64,000 bases of DNA, taken from the NCBI GenBank assembly GCA_963931105.1, contig OZ007004.1:1116001-1180000 (forward strand), read 5' to 3'. Positions within the stretch are counted from its first letter, which is position 1; each line of letters opens with the position of its first letter. The stretch is from UMGS1590 sp900552455 (GTDB taxonomy: Bacteria > Bacillota > Peptococcia > Peptococcales > Peptococcaceae). Below the pieces are notes generated by a model, which was not told where the DNA came from, searched no databases, and saw only the letters and a list, made by a program, of their open reading frames with translations. The position numbers were made by a program, and so were the translations under genes. Below, one piece after another: positions 9,480 to 17,351 of this stretch.

Positions 9480-9508
9480 TTGACGGCGTGACAGCGTACT
9501 GATATAAT
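9480..9508 (+). promoter_or_regulatory. SigA promoter of the SLH amidohydrolase gene
   Basis: TTGACG (9480-9485), exactly 17 bases, then TATAAT (9503-9508). The start codon at 9658 implies a leader of about 140 bases. I found no recognisable riboswitch in it. The stretch 9397-9479 upstream holds nothing I can identify. Confidence 0.8.
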
Positions 9509-9657
9509 TGATGATAATTGAACGAATAAACAAATGCTATGAAATGCGTGCGCGTCATACGGCCGATCGGAGCAAAAACAGCAGAGGAGGATCGCGTAAA
9601 GGAGAGCCGTTCCGAACGACCATTTGCAATAAAGGACCATCGATAAGGAGGGTAATT

Positions 9658-12285
9658 ATGAACCGCCAATCAAAAAAGAACAGACGACGCAGCCGTAGAG
9701 CGCTGAGCATCCTTATGGTGTTCGCAATGCTCTTTACACTGACCCCGGCAGCTGGATTTGCCGCGGAAAACACAGCGTCGTCAGGGGCTGGCTACACAGA
9801 CGTAGCTCAGGATGCCTGGTATAAGGATGCAGTTGATTATGTCACCGATAACGGTCTGCTCGTTGGCGTTGCCGATGACCAGTTCGGACCGGAACAAAAT
9901 GTAACACGTGCTATGGTCGTCACCGTTATGTGGCGTCAGAGCGGCGCACCAGCCAGTGACGGCGAATCCGCTTTCACCGACGTGCCAGACGGCGAATGGT
10001 ACACAGCAGCCGTCGCTTGGGGCGCGGACAATGGCATGGTCGCCGGTATGAGCGACACGACATTTGAACCTAACACCCCAGTCACCCGTGAACAGCTCGT
10101 CGCTTTTATGCAGCGTTTTGCGCAGAAGAACGGTGAGGATACGTCCGTTGGTGATGGCAGCGTGCTCGATGCATACACCGATGCAGATGCCGTCTCTGAT
10201 TGGGCAGAAAATGCCATGATCTGGGCGCTTGAAAACGGCGTCATCAGCGGCATGACCGATACCACCATCGCACCACAGGGCAACGCCACCCGCGCACAAT
10301 ATGCAGCCATTCTGCAGCGCACCGGCGCGACCATCTCTGATGAGATCGATCTCAGCGGCTATGACAAGCTGAGCTACTACCACAATGGCGAGATCATCAC
10401 CGTTGATGAAAACGTCGGCGAAGACGCCAACGGCAATCCGATTTATGCCAAGGCTGTGCTGGCTGGGGATGGCACCATCATCGCTGTGGCCTACACCGAT
10501 GAAGAAGTGGCCGAGCTGGAAGCGGCCCTTGCCGAAGTGGAATACGATGATGTGGACCTGAACGGCGAAACCATAATCCCGGCGTTTGTCGATGCGCACA
10601 GCCATATTAATACCGTTGATAAATTTGCCGATGCTTCGCCTTCTTCCGGCGTAACCAGTTTGGAAGCTTTGGTTGAAGTCGGTAAAAAAGATTTCGACGC
10701 ATGGCTCAATGACCATACCTACGATGACGAATATGGTCCAAATGAACCGGGCGGTAAGTTCTGGTTTGTCACCAACGGCTTTGACAACACTGCATTTGTA
10801 GATGGTTGGGAAGAACTGGGACTGGCGCCATATGCGATGCCTACAAAAGAAGTCCTTGATCAGATTTCTACAGAATATCCTATTTACTATACACATGCAA
10901 GCGGCCATATGGGCGTTGTCAACAGCTTAGGGCTTGAAATCGTCCAGCAGAAGATGGAAGAGATGGGCCTGGAAGAAACCGCTAATCCTGCCGTCAACTG
11001 GGATGTTGACGAAAATGGCGAATACACCGGCGTTCTCAGAGAGCAGGGGAACATTACCGGTACCATCGGCGTCACCTCGCCATCTGTTGCCAGAACAGCA
11101 AGCACTTCTGATGTACTGGCGAATGCCATGGACGTTTACGCAAGCTATGGCATTGCAACTGGTATCATTGGTGCTGGTGGTGCTGATCAGAGATCCGTTG
11201 TTGCGGGCATTCCTGAAGATGAACGTATCATCGATATATCTGCGTTGATGAGTTACGATTCTCGAGAAGAATTGTCTGGCGGTAAGGCTTCTGCTGATCA
11301 AACTTATGACGCCAATGGTTTCAAGTACAATGGTGTGAAGCTCTTTGGCGACGGTTCGCCACAGGGGAAAACGGCCTGGTTCGCGAAGGATGACAGCGAC
11401 ACTGTCTCCGGTGGCGGTTACTACCGCGATGTCAATGAGACACTCTTAGCTAACACCGATGCTAGCAATGCATGGTGGTGGGGCGAAGCAGAAGGCAAGC
11501 GTGTTGACAATGCTGTGCTGACTGAGCAATTTACCAACATGGTTAACGAAGGCATTACTTTCCACTTCCATGCTAATGGTACTGGCGCCATCCAGCAGTT
11601 CATCGATTGCTATCGCCAGGCGCTGATCAACAATGGTGTCGATGTGAATGATGACGCGGCAGTTGCTGCTATGGCAGACAAGATCCGTCCGGTTATTATC
11701 CATGCACAGACCATCACCGATGCACAGATGCAGGAAGCTGCCGATCTCGGTATCACTCTGTCCTTCTTCACCGACCATGTGTTCTACTATGGCGACTACC
11801 ATCTCTATTCGACGCTGGGCCCTGACCGCGGTCAGCGCATCAGCCCAATGGCTACCGCCATGTCTGATGATATCAATATGACCATGCATCAGGATTCGCC
11901 AATCGCGCCACCAAAGATGCTCTTCTCTGTTTACAACGCAGCCACCCGCATCACCCGTGACGGTCAGGCGATCGGCCGCGGTTCTGCGGACGGTTCCAGT
12001 GACAGCGATAGCCGCATCACCGACTGGAGCAACAAGGCGTATGATACCCGTGATGAACGCATCAGCGCTTATGAAGCACTGAAGTGCGTCACCATCAACA
12101 GCGCATGGCAGATTTTTGAAGAAAATGCTAAAGGCTCCATCAGCGTTGGCAAGCAGGCCGACTTTGCGATCCTTAATGTCAACCCTCTGACTGACGAATT
12201 CCTCGGCCTTGATCCGGAAGAGGTTCAGTATGGTGAATTTGTAGAACAAACCATCAACGATGATGAAGTCATTTATGAAGGCTAA
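9658..12285 (+). CDS. Secreted SLH-domain amidohydrolase (amidohydrolase_3/YtcJ-like)
   Basis: Predicted surface-anchored metal-dependent hydrolase of about 875 residues. An in-frame ATG at 9508 lies inside the promoter, so I take the ATG at 9658, which follows AAGGAGGG. The N-terminus is a clear signal peptide: basic MNRQSKKNRRRSRRALS, a hydrophobic core, then AGFAAE. Three SLH repeats follow (about 45-230), each starting FTDV- or YTD-like and ending near a conserved TR. They would tether the protein to cell-wall polymer. The rest is an amidohydrolase with the metal motif VDAHSHI, a later HFHANGTGA, HAQTITDAQM and MHQDSPIAPP. YtcJ-type enzymes act on amide or imide bonds of small molecules, but the substrate here is unknown. 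Monocistronic. Confidence 0.88.
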   Translation: MNRQSKKNRRRSRRALSILMVFAMLFTLTPAAGFAAENTASSGAGYTDVAQDAWYKDAVDYVTDNGLLVGVADDQFGPEQNVTRAMVVTVMWRQSGAPASDGESAFTDVPDGEWYTAAVAWGADNGMVAGMSDTTFEPNTPVTREQLVAFMQRFAQKNGEDTSVGDGSVLDAYTDADAVSDWAENAMIWALENGVISGMTDTTIAPQGNATRAQYAAILQRTGATISDEIDLSGYDKLSYYHNGEIITVDENVGEDANGNPIYAKAVLAGDGTIIAVAYTDEEVAELEAALAEVEYDDVDLNGETIIPAFVDAHSHINTVDKFADASPSSGVTSLEALVEVGKKDFDAWLNDHTYDDEYGPNEPGGKFWFVTNGFDNTAFVDGWEELGLAPYAMPTKEVLDQISTEYPIYYTHASGHMGVVNSLGLEIVQQKMEEMGLEETANPAVNWDVDENGEYTGVLREQGNITGTIGVTSPSVARTASTSDVLANAMDVYASYGIATGIIGAGGADQRSVVAGIPEDERIIDISALMSYDSREELSGGKASADQTYDANGFKYNGVKLFGDGSPQGKTAWFAKDDSDTVSGGGYYRDVNETLLANTDASNAWWWGEAEGKRVDNAVLTEQFTNMVNEGITFHFHANGTGAIQQFIDCYRQALINNGVDVNDDAAVAAMADKIRPVIIHAQTITDAQMQEAADLGITLSFFTDHVFYYGDYHLYSTLGPDRGQRISPMATAMSDDINMTMHQDSPIAPPKMLFSVYNAATRITRDGQAIGRGSADGSSDSDSRITDWSNKAYDTRDERISAYEALKCVTINSAWQIFEENAKGSISVGKQADFAILNVNPLTDEFLGLDPEEVQYGEFVEQTINDDEVIYEG

Positions 12286-12304
12286 ATAAAGGCTGAATAA
12301 ACGC

Positions 12305-12339
12305 AATAAGACCCGGAATGGTTCTGGGTCTTATTTTTT
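12305..12339. terminator. Bidirectional terminator between convergent genes
   Basis: AATAAGACCC and GGGTCTTATT pair around a short loop and end in a T-run on the plus strand. The A-rich left flank gives the T-run for the minus-strand gene. Confidence 0.8.
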
Positions 12340-13262
12340 TACATCCGCTGCTCCATCCAGTTTAAAATATCCGCGGTGACCTGGTCGCGGTTGGTTTCGT
12401 TGAGGAGTTCGTGGCGGGCGCCTTCATAGAGGATCATGGTGGCGTCGTTATAGCCGAGGGCTTGATAGTCGCTGAGGAGACGGCGGACGCCTTTGCCGTA
12501 TTCGCCGATCGGGTCGGCGTCGCCGGAAAGGATGAGCAGCGGTATGCTGGTGTCCATGGTGGCGAGGCGGCGTGGGTCGTAGTTGGTGAGCATACCGCCG
12601 AGCATGTCGCTGTAGGCCTGCGCCGTGAAGTTATCTGCGTTCAGCGGGTCCGTCGCGAAAGCGTCGGCGTTTTCCGGCACACGGCTGAGCCAGTCAAAGC
12701 TCGTGCGGTGCGGATGGCAGCGCAGATTGTTCGAGCCGAGGATCAGCTTATAGAGCACATCGCTTTTGTGCCGCGCGCCCTTGTGGTGCGCGACTGCGCC
12801 GGTGACGGCGTGGGCAAAGCGCACAAGCTCCTTCGCCTGGCGGCCGCTGCCCATGAGGATGACGCCGGATAATTTTGGCAGCGAAAACTGATGCAGCAGC
12901 TGCCGCGTAAGGAAAGAGCCCATGCTGTGGCCCATGAGAAAGAGCGGTGCTTTTGGATGGGCAGCGTGCGCCAGCGTGAGCATTTGCAGACAGTCGCGGA
13001 TGACAAAGCCATTGCCGCCGCAGTCCGCAAAATGGCCGTGCAGATTTTCTGGATGCACGCTGCGTCCGTGCCCGAGATGGTCCTGCGCGTAGACAGCAAA
13101 TCCCTGCGTGTTCAACGCCGCAGCAAATTCCGCATAGCGGGCGCTGTGCTCCAGCATCCCGTGAAAAAGCACCAGCACCGCGCGCGGCGTCCCTTCCGGC
13201 AGCCAGGCGTGATAATGAATCTCCGTGCAGCGGTCAGCGGAGAGAAAAGTTTCTGTTGACAT
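12339..13262 (-). CDS. Alpha/beta hydrolase, monoacylglycerol-lipase / lysophospholipase-like (serine aminopeptidase S33 family)
   Basis: Cytosolic serine hydrolase of 307 residues, probably acting on lipid esters. The nucleophile elbow GHSMGS, the oxyanion-region LFHGMLEHSARY, the acid ILSGDADPIGEYG and the late histidine EGARHELLNE give a complete catalytic triad in canonical order. An upstream in-frame extension of 69 residues exists, but its sequence looks non-coding. The ATG at 13262 follows GAAAGGACG and starts with the family-typical MSTETFLSADRC. It is convergent with the SLH amidohydrolase and divergent from the formate/nitrite channel. Confidence 0.88.
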   Translation of the reverse strand: MSTETFLSADRCTEIHYHAWLPEGTPRAVLVLFHGMLEHSARYAEFAAALNTQGFAVYAQDHLGHGRSVHPENLHGHFADCGGNGFVIRDCLQMLTLAHAAHPKAPLFLMGHSMGSFLTRQLLHQFSLPKLSGVILMGSGRQAKELVRFAHAVTGAVAHHKGARHKSDVLYKLILGSNNLRCHPHRTSFDWLSRVPENADAFATDPLNADNFTAQAYSDMLGGMLTNYDPRRLATMDTSIPLLILSGDADPIGEYGKGVRRLLSDYQALGYNDATMILYEGARHELLNETNRDQVTADILNWMEQRM

Positions 13263-13482
13263 AGATGGTCGTCCTTTCGTGAACAGAGCGTGAGAAATCG
13301 TTGGTTGAGTAAACTGTACCACAAAATCCACCAGCCTGGCAACCAGCTGGAAACGCACACCATAAACAAAGCTTATCGACTGCGGACAATTCGCTAAAAA
13401 TGTCGGTAGCGCCAGCGCTGAAAATGTTTTATAATGGAACCCATGACAAAATACTCTGAATTTTAACAAAGGGGCGATGACA

Positions 13483-14322
13483 ATGAGTCAAGGTTTGAAC
13501 ACACCTGCAGAGGTTGTTGACATCCTCACGCAGAACAGCATCAACAAAGTGACCTATCCATTTATGAAAACCCTGCTATTGGGCATCATGGCCGGGCTGA
13601 TGATCTCCTTCGGGGCAGATGCTGCGCTCATCGCAGGCCACGCCATCGACAACATGAGCGTCGGTCGCGTCGTCAGCGGCGCCATCTTCCCAGTCGGGCT
13701 GATCTCCATCGTGCTTACCGGTTCCGAGCTCTTGACCGGCAGCTGTCTCAACGTGCTCGGCATTCCGACTGGCAAGATCGGTTTCGGCGGCGTCGCCAAG
13801 AATCTCGTCTATGTTGCCATCGCCAATGCCATCGGCGCTGTGCTCTTGGCAGTCACCGTCTACGCCATGAACCAGCTCGATCTTTCCAGCGCGCGCATGG
13901 GCGCCTACGCCATCAAAACCGCCGTCGGCAAGGTCGGCCTCGGATTTGGGCCAGCGCTCCTTAGCGGCATCTGGTGCAACTTCCTCGTCTGTCTCGCCGT
14001 CTTCCTCGCCGCCACCGCTAAGGACACCGTCGGCAAAGTCGCCGGCATCTTTTTCCCGATCTGGGTCTTCGTCGCCTGTGGCTTCGAGCATAGCGTCGCC
14101 AATATGTTCTACCTGCCACTCGGTTTCCTTGCCAAGGGCAATCCCGACTATGCAGCCGCTGCCACTGAGCTTTTCGGCATCACCCAGGCGCAGATGGATG
14201 GGCTGGATATCCCAAGCATCCTTGTGGATAATCTCCTCCCCGTCACCATCGGCAACATCATCGGCGGCAGCATCATGCTCGCTGGTTTCTACTATCTCGC
14301 GCTTAAGAAATATACAAAATAA
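13483..14322 (+). CDS. Formate/nitrite transporter family channel (FocA/NirC/HSC type)
   Basis: Integral membrane channel for formate, nitrite or hydrosulfide, about 279 residues with six helices, expected to form pentamers. GSELLTGSC is the first half-helix region and GFEHSVANMFYLPLG the FNT signature near the second pore region. I prefer the ATG at 13483, which has GGGG at good spacing; an ATG at 13477 lies too close to it. A TATAAT at 13430-13435 precedes it, with a poor -35. Neighbours do not decide the substrate. In an anaerobe with fermentative genes formate export is plausible, but this is inference. Confidence 0.92.
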   Translation: MSQGLNTPAEVVDILTQNSINKVTYPFMKTLLLGIMAGLMISFGADAALIAGHAIDNMSVGRVVSGAIFPVGLISIVLTGSELLTGSCLNVLGIPTGKIGFGGVAKNLVYVAIANAIGAVLLAVTVYAMNQLDLSSARMGAYAIKTAVGKVGLGFGPALLSGIWCNFLVCLAVFLAATAKDTVGKVAGIFFPIWVFVACGFEHSVANMFYLPLGFLAKGNPDYAAAATELFGITQAQMDGLDIPSILVDNLLPVTIGNIIGGSIMLAGFYYLALKKYTK

Positions 14323-14327
14323 CGCGC

Positions 14328-14370
14328 AACAGGCACTCCGCTCAAAAAATCGCGGAGCGCCTGTTTTATT
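14328..14370 (+). terminator. Rho-independent terminator after the FNT channel gene
   Basis: CAGGC-ACTCCGC pairs with GCGGAG-CGCCTG around an A-rich loop, followed by TTTTATTTT. Confidence 0.8.
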
Positions 14371-14400
14371 TTGGACGCTGTGTGTCGTCTGTGCTATAAT
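14371..14400 (+). promoter_or_regulatory. SigA promoter of the fic gene
   Basis: TTGGAC (14371-14376), an 18-base spacer and TATAAT (14395-14400). It abuts the preceding terminator and lies 24 bases before the start codon. Confidence 0.75.
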
Positions 14401-14424
14401 GACTGTACGAGAAGGAGGTGCGCT

Positions 14425-15030
14425 ATGACGCTGGAAAATAAGCTTGGCATCACCGATTCACAGGAGCTGGCGCGTGCAGAAGAACGCATCAGCAAGCAGA
14501 AAGCGCTGGCGCTTTTTGAAAGCGGCGCGCTGGATCAAATGGCGCCGGGAACGTTCGCTGCGCTGGCGCAGATCCATCGTGCTCTGTTTGTGGATATTTA
14601 CGATTTTGCGGGAGATTTGCGCACAGTGAATATTGCAAAGGGCCATTTTCGTTTCGCATCGGCGCTTTATCTTGAAGCGGCTGTGGCGGAGATCGAACGC
14701 ATGCCGCAGAATGATTTTGACGAGATTGTGGCAAAATATGTGGAAATGAACGTGGCGCATCCGTTCCGCGAAGGCAACGGTCGCAGTATGCGCATCTGGC
14801 TGGATCAGATGCTCAGAGCGGCACTGGGCAAGGTTGTGGATTGGTCGCTGGTGGATAAGGAAGATTATCTTCTGGCGATGGAGCGCAGTCCGGTGCGGGA
14901 CACGGAGATCAAGACGCTCCTTGGCGCTGCACTCACAGATCGCGTGGCGGACCGCGCGCTGTTTATGAAGGGCATCGATCGCAGCTATGAATACGAAGGC
15001 TACAGCGCCTATCGCACCGAGGCGCTGTGA
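14425..15030 (+). CDS. Fic family protein adenylyltransferase, self-inhibited class III type
   Basis: Transfers AMP (or another nucleotide part) from a nucleotide to a hydroxyl on a target protein. The 201-residue protein starts at an ATG behind GAAGGAGG. The catalytic loop HPFREGNGR occupies residues 112-120, with the catalytic histidine, metal-binding acid and nucleotide-binding GNGR all intact. At the C-terminus S187-x3-E191-G192 matches the inhibitory motif [S/T]xxxE[G/N], and its position after the Fic core defines class III, as in Neisseria meningitidis Fic. No separate antitoxin gene is adjacent, consistent with built-in inhibition. It has its own promoter. The target is unknown. Confidence 0.93.
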   Translation: MTLENKLGITDSQELARAEERISKQKALALFESGALDQMAPGTFAALAQIHRALFVDIYDFAGDLRTVNIAKGHFRFASALYLEAAVAEIERMPQNDFDEIVAKYVEMNVAHPFREGNGRSMRIWLDQMLRAALGKVVDWSLVDKEDYLLAMERSPVRDTEIKTLLGAALTDRVADRALFMKGIDRSYEYEGYSAYRTEAL

Positions 15031-15041
15031 GTGGGTCATGC

Positions 15042-15071
15042 TTGACAGCGTACGCTGGGATATCGTCTAAT
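15042..15071 (+). promoter_or_regulatory. Promoter with no coding gene downstream
   Basis: TTGACA (15042-15047), an 18-base spacer and TCTAAT (15066-15071). The next coding region downstream is on the opposite strand, so this promoter points at the candidate small RNA described next. Confidence 0.55.
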
Positions 15072-15077
15072 GAGCAT

Positions 15078-15169
15078 AGAAAAAGAGCACTGCCGATAAG
15101 CGGTTTGCTCAGCTTTGGAAACAATTAATTAGATTCCGTCACTTGGCAGAGTGGCGGTTTCGCTTTTTT
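15078..15169 (+). ncRNA. Candidate small RNA or orphan attenuator
   Basis: About 90 bases between the promoter at 15042-15071 and a terminator. Hairpin 1 pairs GAGCA (15085-15089) with TGCTC (15106-15110). A short GGAA/TTCC helix follows. The terminator pairs CCGTCAC (15136-15142) with GTGGCGG (15151-15157) and ends in a T-rich tail. CACTGCC at about 15088-15094 can alternatively pair with GGCAGAGTG at 15145-15153, which would disrupt the terminator, so a switch-like fold is possible. No start codon with a ribosome site is seen. No known family recognised. Confidence 0.4.
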
Positions 15170-15231
15170 ATCTCATGGGGACTAGCTGCGCGTCGCAATA
15201 ATTGTGACTGTCAACGAGAATGCACGCGAAA

Positions 15232-15275
15232 AACGCAGGCCACTCTGCTCGCATGAGCGCAGAGTGGCCTGTGTT
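15232..15275. terminator. Perfect bidirectional terminator hairpin
   Basis: CAGGCCACTCTGC pairs perfectly with GCAGAGTGGCCTG around a short loop. A T-rich tail follows on each strand (TGTTTTATTTT on the plus, GCGTTTTTC on the minus). It ends the membrane-protein gene on the minus strand. Confidence 0.85.
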
Positions 15276-16163
15276 TTATTTTGGCTGTCCGTTTTCGTCG
15301 ATGCCGTCGGTGAAGCCGTCGTCTTCTGCGAAGGCGTAGTTGTCGTCGAGGGCGGTGTCCTGTTCGCGGCTTGGCACGAGATCGAAAACGAGGGACGCTT
15401 TTTTGTGGCGACCGGCGTGGCGCATGCCGATGTAGCCGAGGATGCTGAAGGTGGCAGCACCGATGAAATTGACGAAGAGATCGCCCATGGTGTCGTTAAG
15501 CCCAATGTCGAGATAGCCGGGCACGGTGTAGGTGGTGCCGTCGGCGGTGTGGATGATGGTTTCGGTGATGTCTGGGATGTGGATGACTTTTTGGCTGTGG
15601 TTCGGATCAAAGTAGACGGAATTGATACTGCTGATCAGAGAGTCCTTCTGCATGTCCATGAGCAGAAAATGGTCGGCGCTCCATTCAAAAAATTCCCAGA
15701 TGACGCCGATGGTCATCGAGAAGCAGAAGGCGACCATGACGAGATAAAATGGCGACAGTTGAAAATGGCGGCTGTTGCGGTTCAGAAGATCGATCATCGA
15801 GAAGCCGACGGCTGCTGCGAGAAATCCGTTCAGGGTGTGGAGGATGGTGTCCCACTGTGGGATGGCGGCGTAGAAATGGTTGAGCTCGCCGAGGATTTCT
15901 GCGGAAAAGATGAAGAGATAGATGGTCCCTTCAAGAAGCGGCGGAATGTGGATCTTGAAGCCCTGCTCGAGCAGCGAGGGCACGAGAAAAAGCCCCAGCG
16001 AGAGCAGGCAGATGAAGGCGCCGTTGTAGTTGCCGTTCATGATGGCGCGCACGAGGGCGACGATGACGAGCACGCGCAGCACGGTGTAGAGTAGAAAAAC
16101 GCGGCGATTCTCACGAATGTTTTCGTGGATGTTGCGGTTAAAATTTCTGATCAGTTTGAGCAT
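15276..16163 (-). CDS. Polytopic membrane protein, possibly DUF2238/YjdF-like
   Basis: 295-residue membrane protein of unproven function. After a short basic N-terminus there are about seven hydrophobic segments, from residues 22 to roughly 260. These are broken by a polar loop (DMQKDSLISSINSVYFDPNH) and followed by an acidic C-terminal tail. The stretch DTILHTLNGFLAAAVGFSMI resembles the DUF2238 pattern, and I make that link with moderate confidence only. Start ATG (complement of 16161-16163) follows AAAAGGAGAT. A much longer open frame upstream runs into the divergent phoH region and is not used. Divergent from phoH. Confidence 0.75.
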   Translation of the reverse strand: MLKLIRNFNRNIHENIRENRRVFLLYTVLRVLVIVALVRAIMNGNYNGAFICLLSLGLFLVPSLLEQGFKIHIPPLLEGTIYLFIFSAEILGELNHFYAAIPQWDTILHTLNGFLAAAVGFSMIDLLNRNSRHFQLSPFYLVMVAFCFSMTIGVIWEFFEWSADHFLLMDMQKDSLISSINSVYFDPNHSQKVIHIPDITETIIHTADGTTYTVPGYLDIGLNDTMGDLFVNFIGAATFSILGYIGMRHAGRHKKASLVFDLVPSREQDTALDDNYAFAEDDGFTDGIDENGQPK

Positions 16164-16257
16164 GGGATCTCCTTTTGAAATTGGGCGGATTGTGGTCTCT
16201 CTAATGATAAGCGTTAAATTTTGCGATTGCAAGGGCTGTTGGCATGATATTTCGAGA

Positions 16258-16286
16258 TTGTCGAATGGATGCGAATCGCGTATAAT
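16258..16286 (+). promoter_or_regulatory. SigA promoter of the phoH-pgpH-ybeY-era run
   Basis: TTGTCG (16258-16263), 17 bases, TATAAT (16281-16286). Transcription would begin near 16293, downstream of an in-frame ATG at 16269. This supports the TTG at 16338 as the real phoH start. Confidence 0.75.
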
Positions 16287-16337
16287 AGAATAGAACATGT
16301 ATGCAATCTGACATGCAGAAAGAAGGAGCACAAACTT

Positions 16338-17351
16338 TTGAGAGAAACAATCATCCTGGAAGATACAGTGGCGCCACGCATTTTTGGGCCGGCTGATCGC
16401 TGGCTGCGGCTCGTCACGTCGAACCTTCTGTGCGATGTGGTGGCGCGCGGCGACCGAGTCATCCTGAACGGCTCGCCGGAAAGCGTGGCTGCTGCACGCA
16501 CGCTGTTTGAGCATTTGATCACCCTGGCGCGCGAGCGCGATCTGGAAGAAAACGACATCCACTACGCGCTCACGAATGCTGCCCGTGCCATGGCGAACGC
16601 CGAGGTGGCAGGACTCAACGAGGTGTTGATGATCACGCCGCGCGGCAAGCAGATCCGCCCAAAAACGAAGGGACAGAAGGACTACATCGATCTGATCCGC
16701 AAAAAGACCATCACCTTCGGCATTGGTCCTGCGGGAACGGGGAAAACCTATCTCGCTGTTGTCATGGCTGTGCAGGCGCTGAAACGCCGCGAGGTGGAGC
16801 GCATCATTCTCACGCGTCCGGCGGTGGAAGCTGGCGAAAAGCTGGGCTTTTTGCCGGGCGATCTGCAGGAAAAGATCGACCCGTATCTGCGGCCGCTTTA
16901 TGACGGACTTTACGATACGCTCGGCGCCGACGCTGCGCAGCGTCATCTGGAAAAAGGCATCATCGAGATCGCGCCGCTTGCCTACATGCGCGGGCGCACG
17001 CTGGACGATGCGTTCATCATTCTCGACGAAGCGCAGAACACCACGCCGGAACAGATGAAGATGTTCCTCACCCGCATCGGCTTCGGCTCAAAAGCCGTCG
17101 TCACCGGGGACATCACTCAGATCGATCTGCCGAAGGCCAGCCAATCTGGTTTGCGCCAGGCGTATCGCATCCTACAGAATATCGAAGAAATCGGTTTTTA
17201 CAACCTGCAAGCAGAGGACGTCGTCCGACATCCTGTCGTGGCCAAGATTATCCGTGCCTACGACCGCTTTCAGGCGAGGGAGTTGAGTCAGCATGAGCTC
17301 AGAGACAAATCATACGAACCACAAGAAGACACCACGGTGGAGACCGTTTAG
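16338..17351 (+). CDS. phoH: PhoH family ATPase (PhoH-like protein)
   Basis: Cytosolic P-loop ATPase, thought to act in RNA metabolism with YbeY. The 337-residue product has Walker A GPAGTGKTYLA and Walker B FIILDEAQNTTPEQ, with a preceding KH-like region typical of the bacterial PhoH/PhoL branch. The start is a TTG at 16338 with AGAAGGAG nine bases upstream; the ATG at 16269 lies before the transcription start. The 3' end overlaps the next gene by 59 bases, an unusually long overlap. The cluster phoH-7TM/HD-ybeY-era is a conserved Firmicutes neighbourhood. Confidence 0.93.
   Translation: MRETIILEDTVAPRIFGPADRWLRLVTSNLLCDVVARGDRVILNGSPESVAAARTLFEHLITLARERDLEENDIHYALTNAARAMANAEVAGLNEVLMITPRGKQIRPKTKGQKDYIDLIRKKTITFGIGPAGTGKTYLAVVMAVQALKRREVERIILTRPAVEAGEKLGFLPGDLQEKIDPYLRPLYDGLYDTLGADAAQRHLEKGIIEIAPLAYMRGRTLDDAFIILDEAQNTTPEQMKMFLTRIGFGSKAVVTGDITQIDLPKASQSGLRQAYRILQNIEEIGFYNLQAEDVVRHPVVAKIIRAYDRFQARELSQHELRDKSYEPQEDTTVETV

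Noticed and set aside
9488..15053. Shared 11-mer TGACAGCGTAC near 9489 and 15043
   Set aside because: Both lie in promoter regions, have no other similarity around them and no symmetry. Chance is sufficient.
15110..15169. Resemblance of the candidate small RNA's 3' half to the nexus and terminal hairpin of a Cas9 tracrRNA
   Set aside because: No cas gene, CRISPR repeat or anti-repeat occurs in the window, and the likeness rests on a few bases around a common GTG/CAC hairpin.
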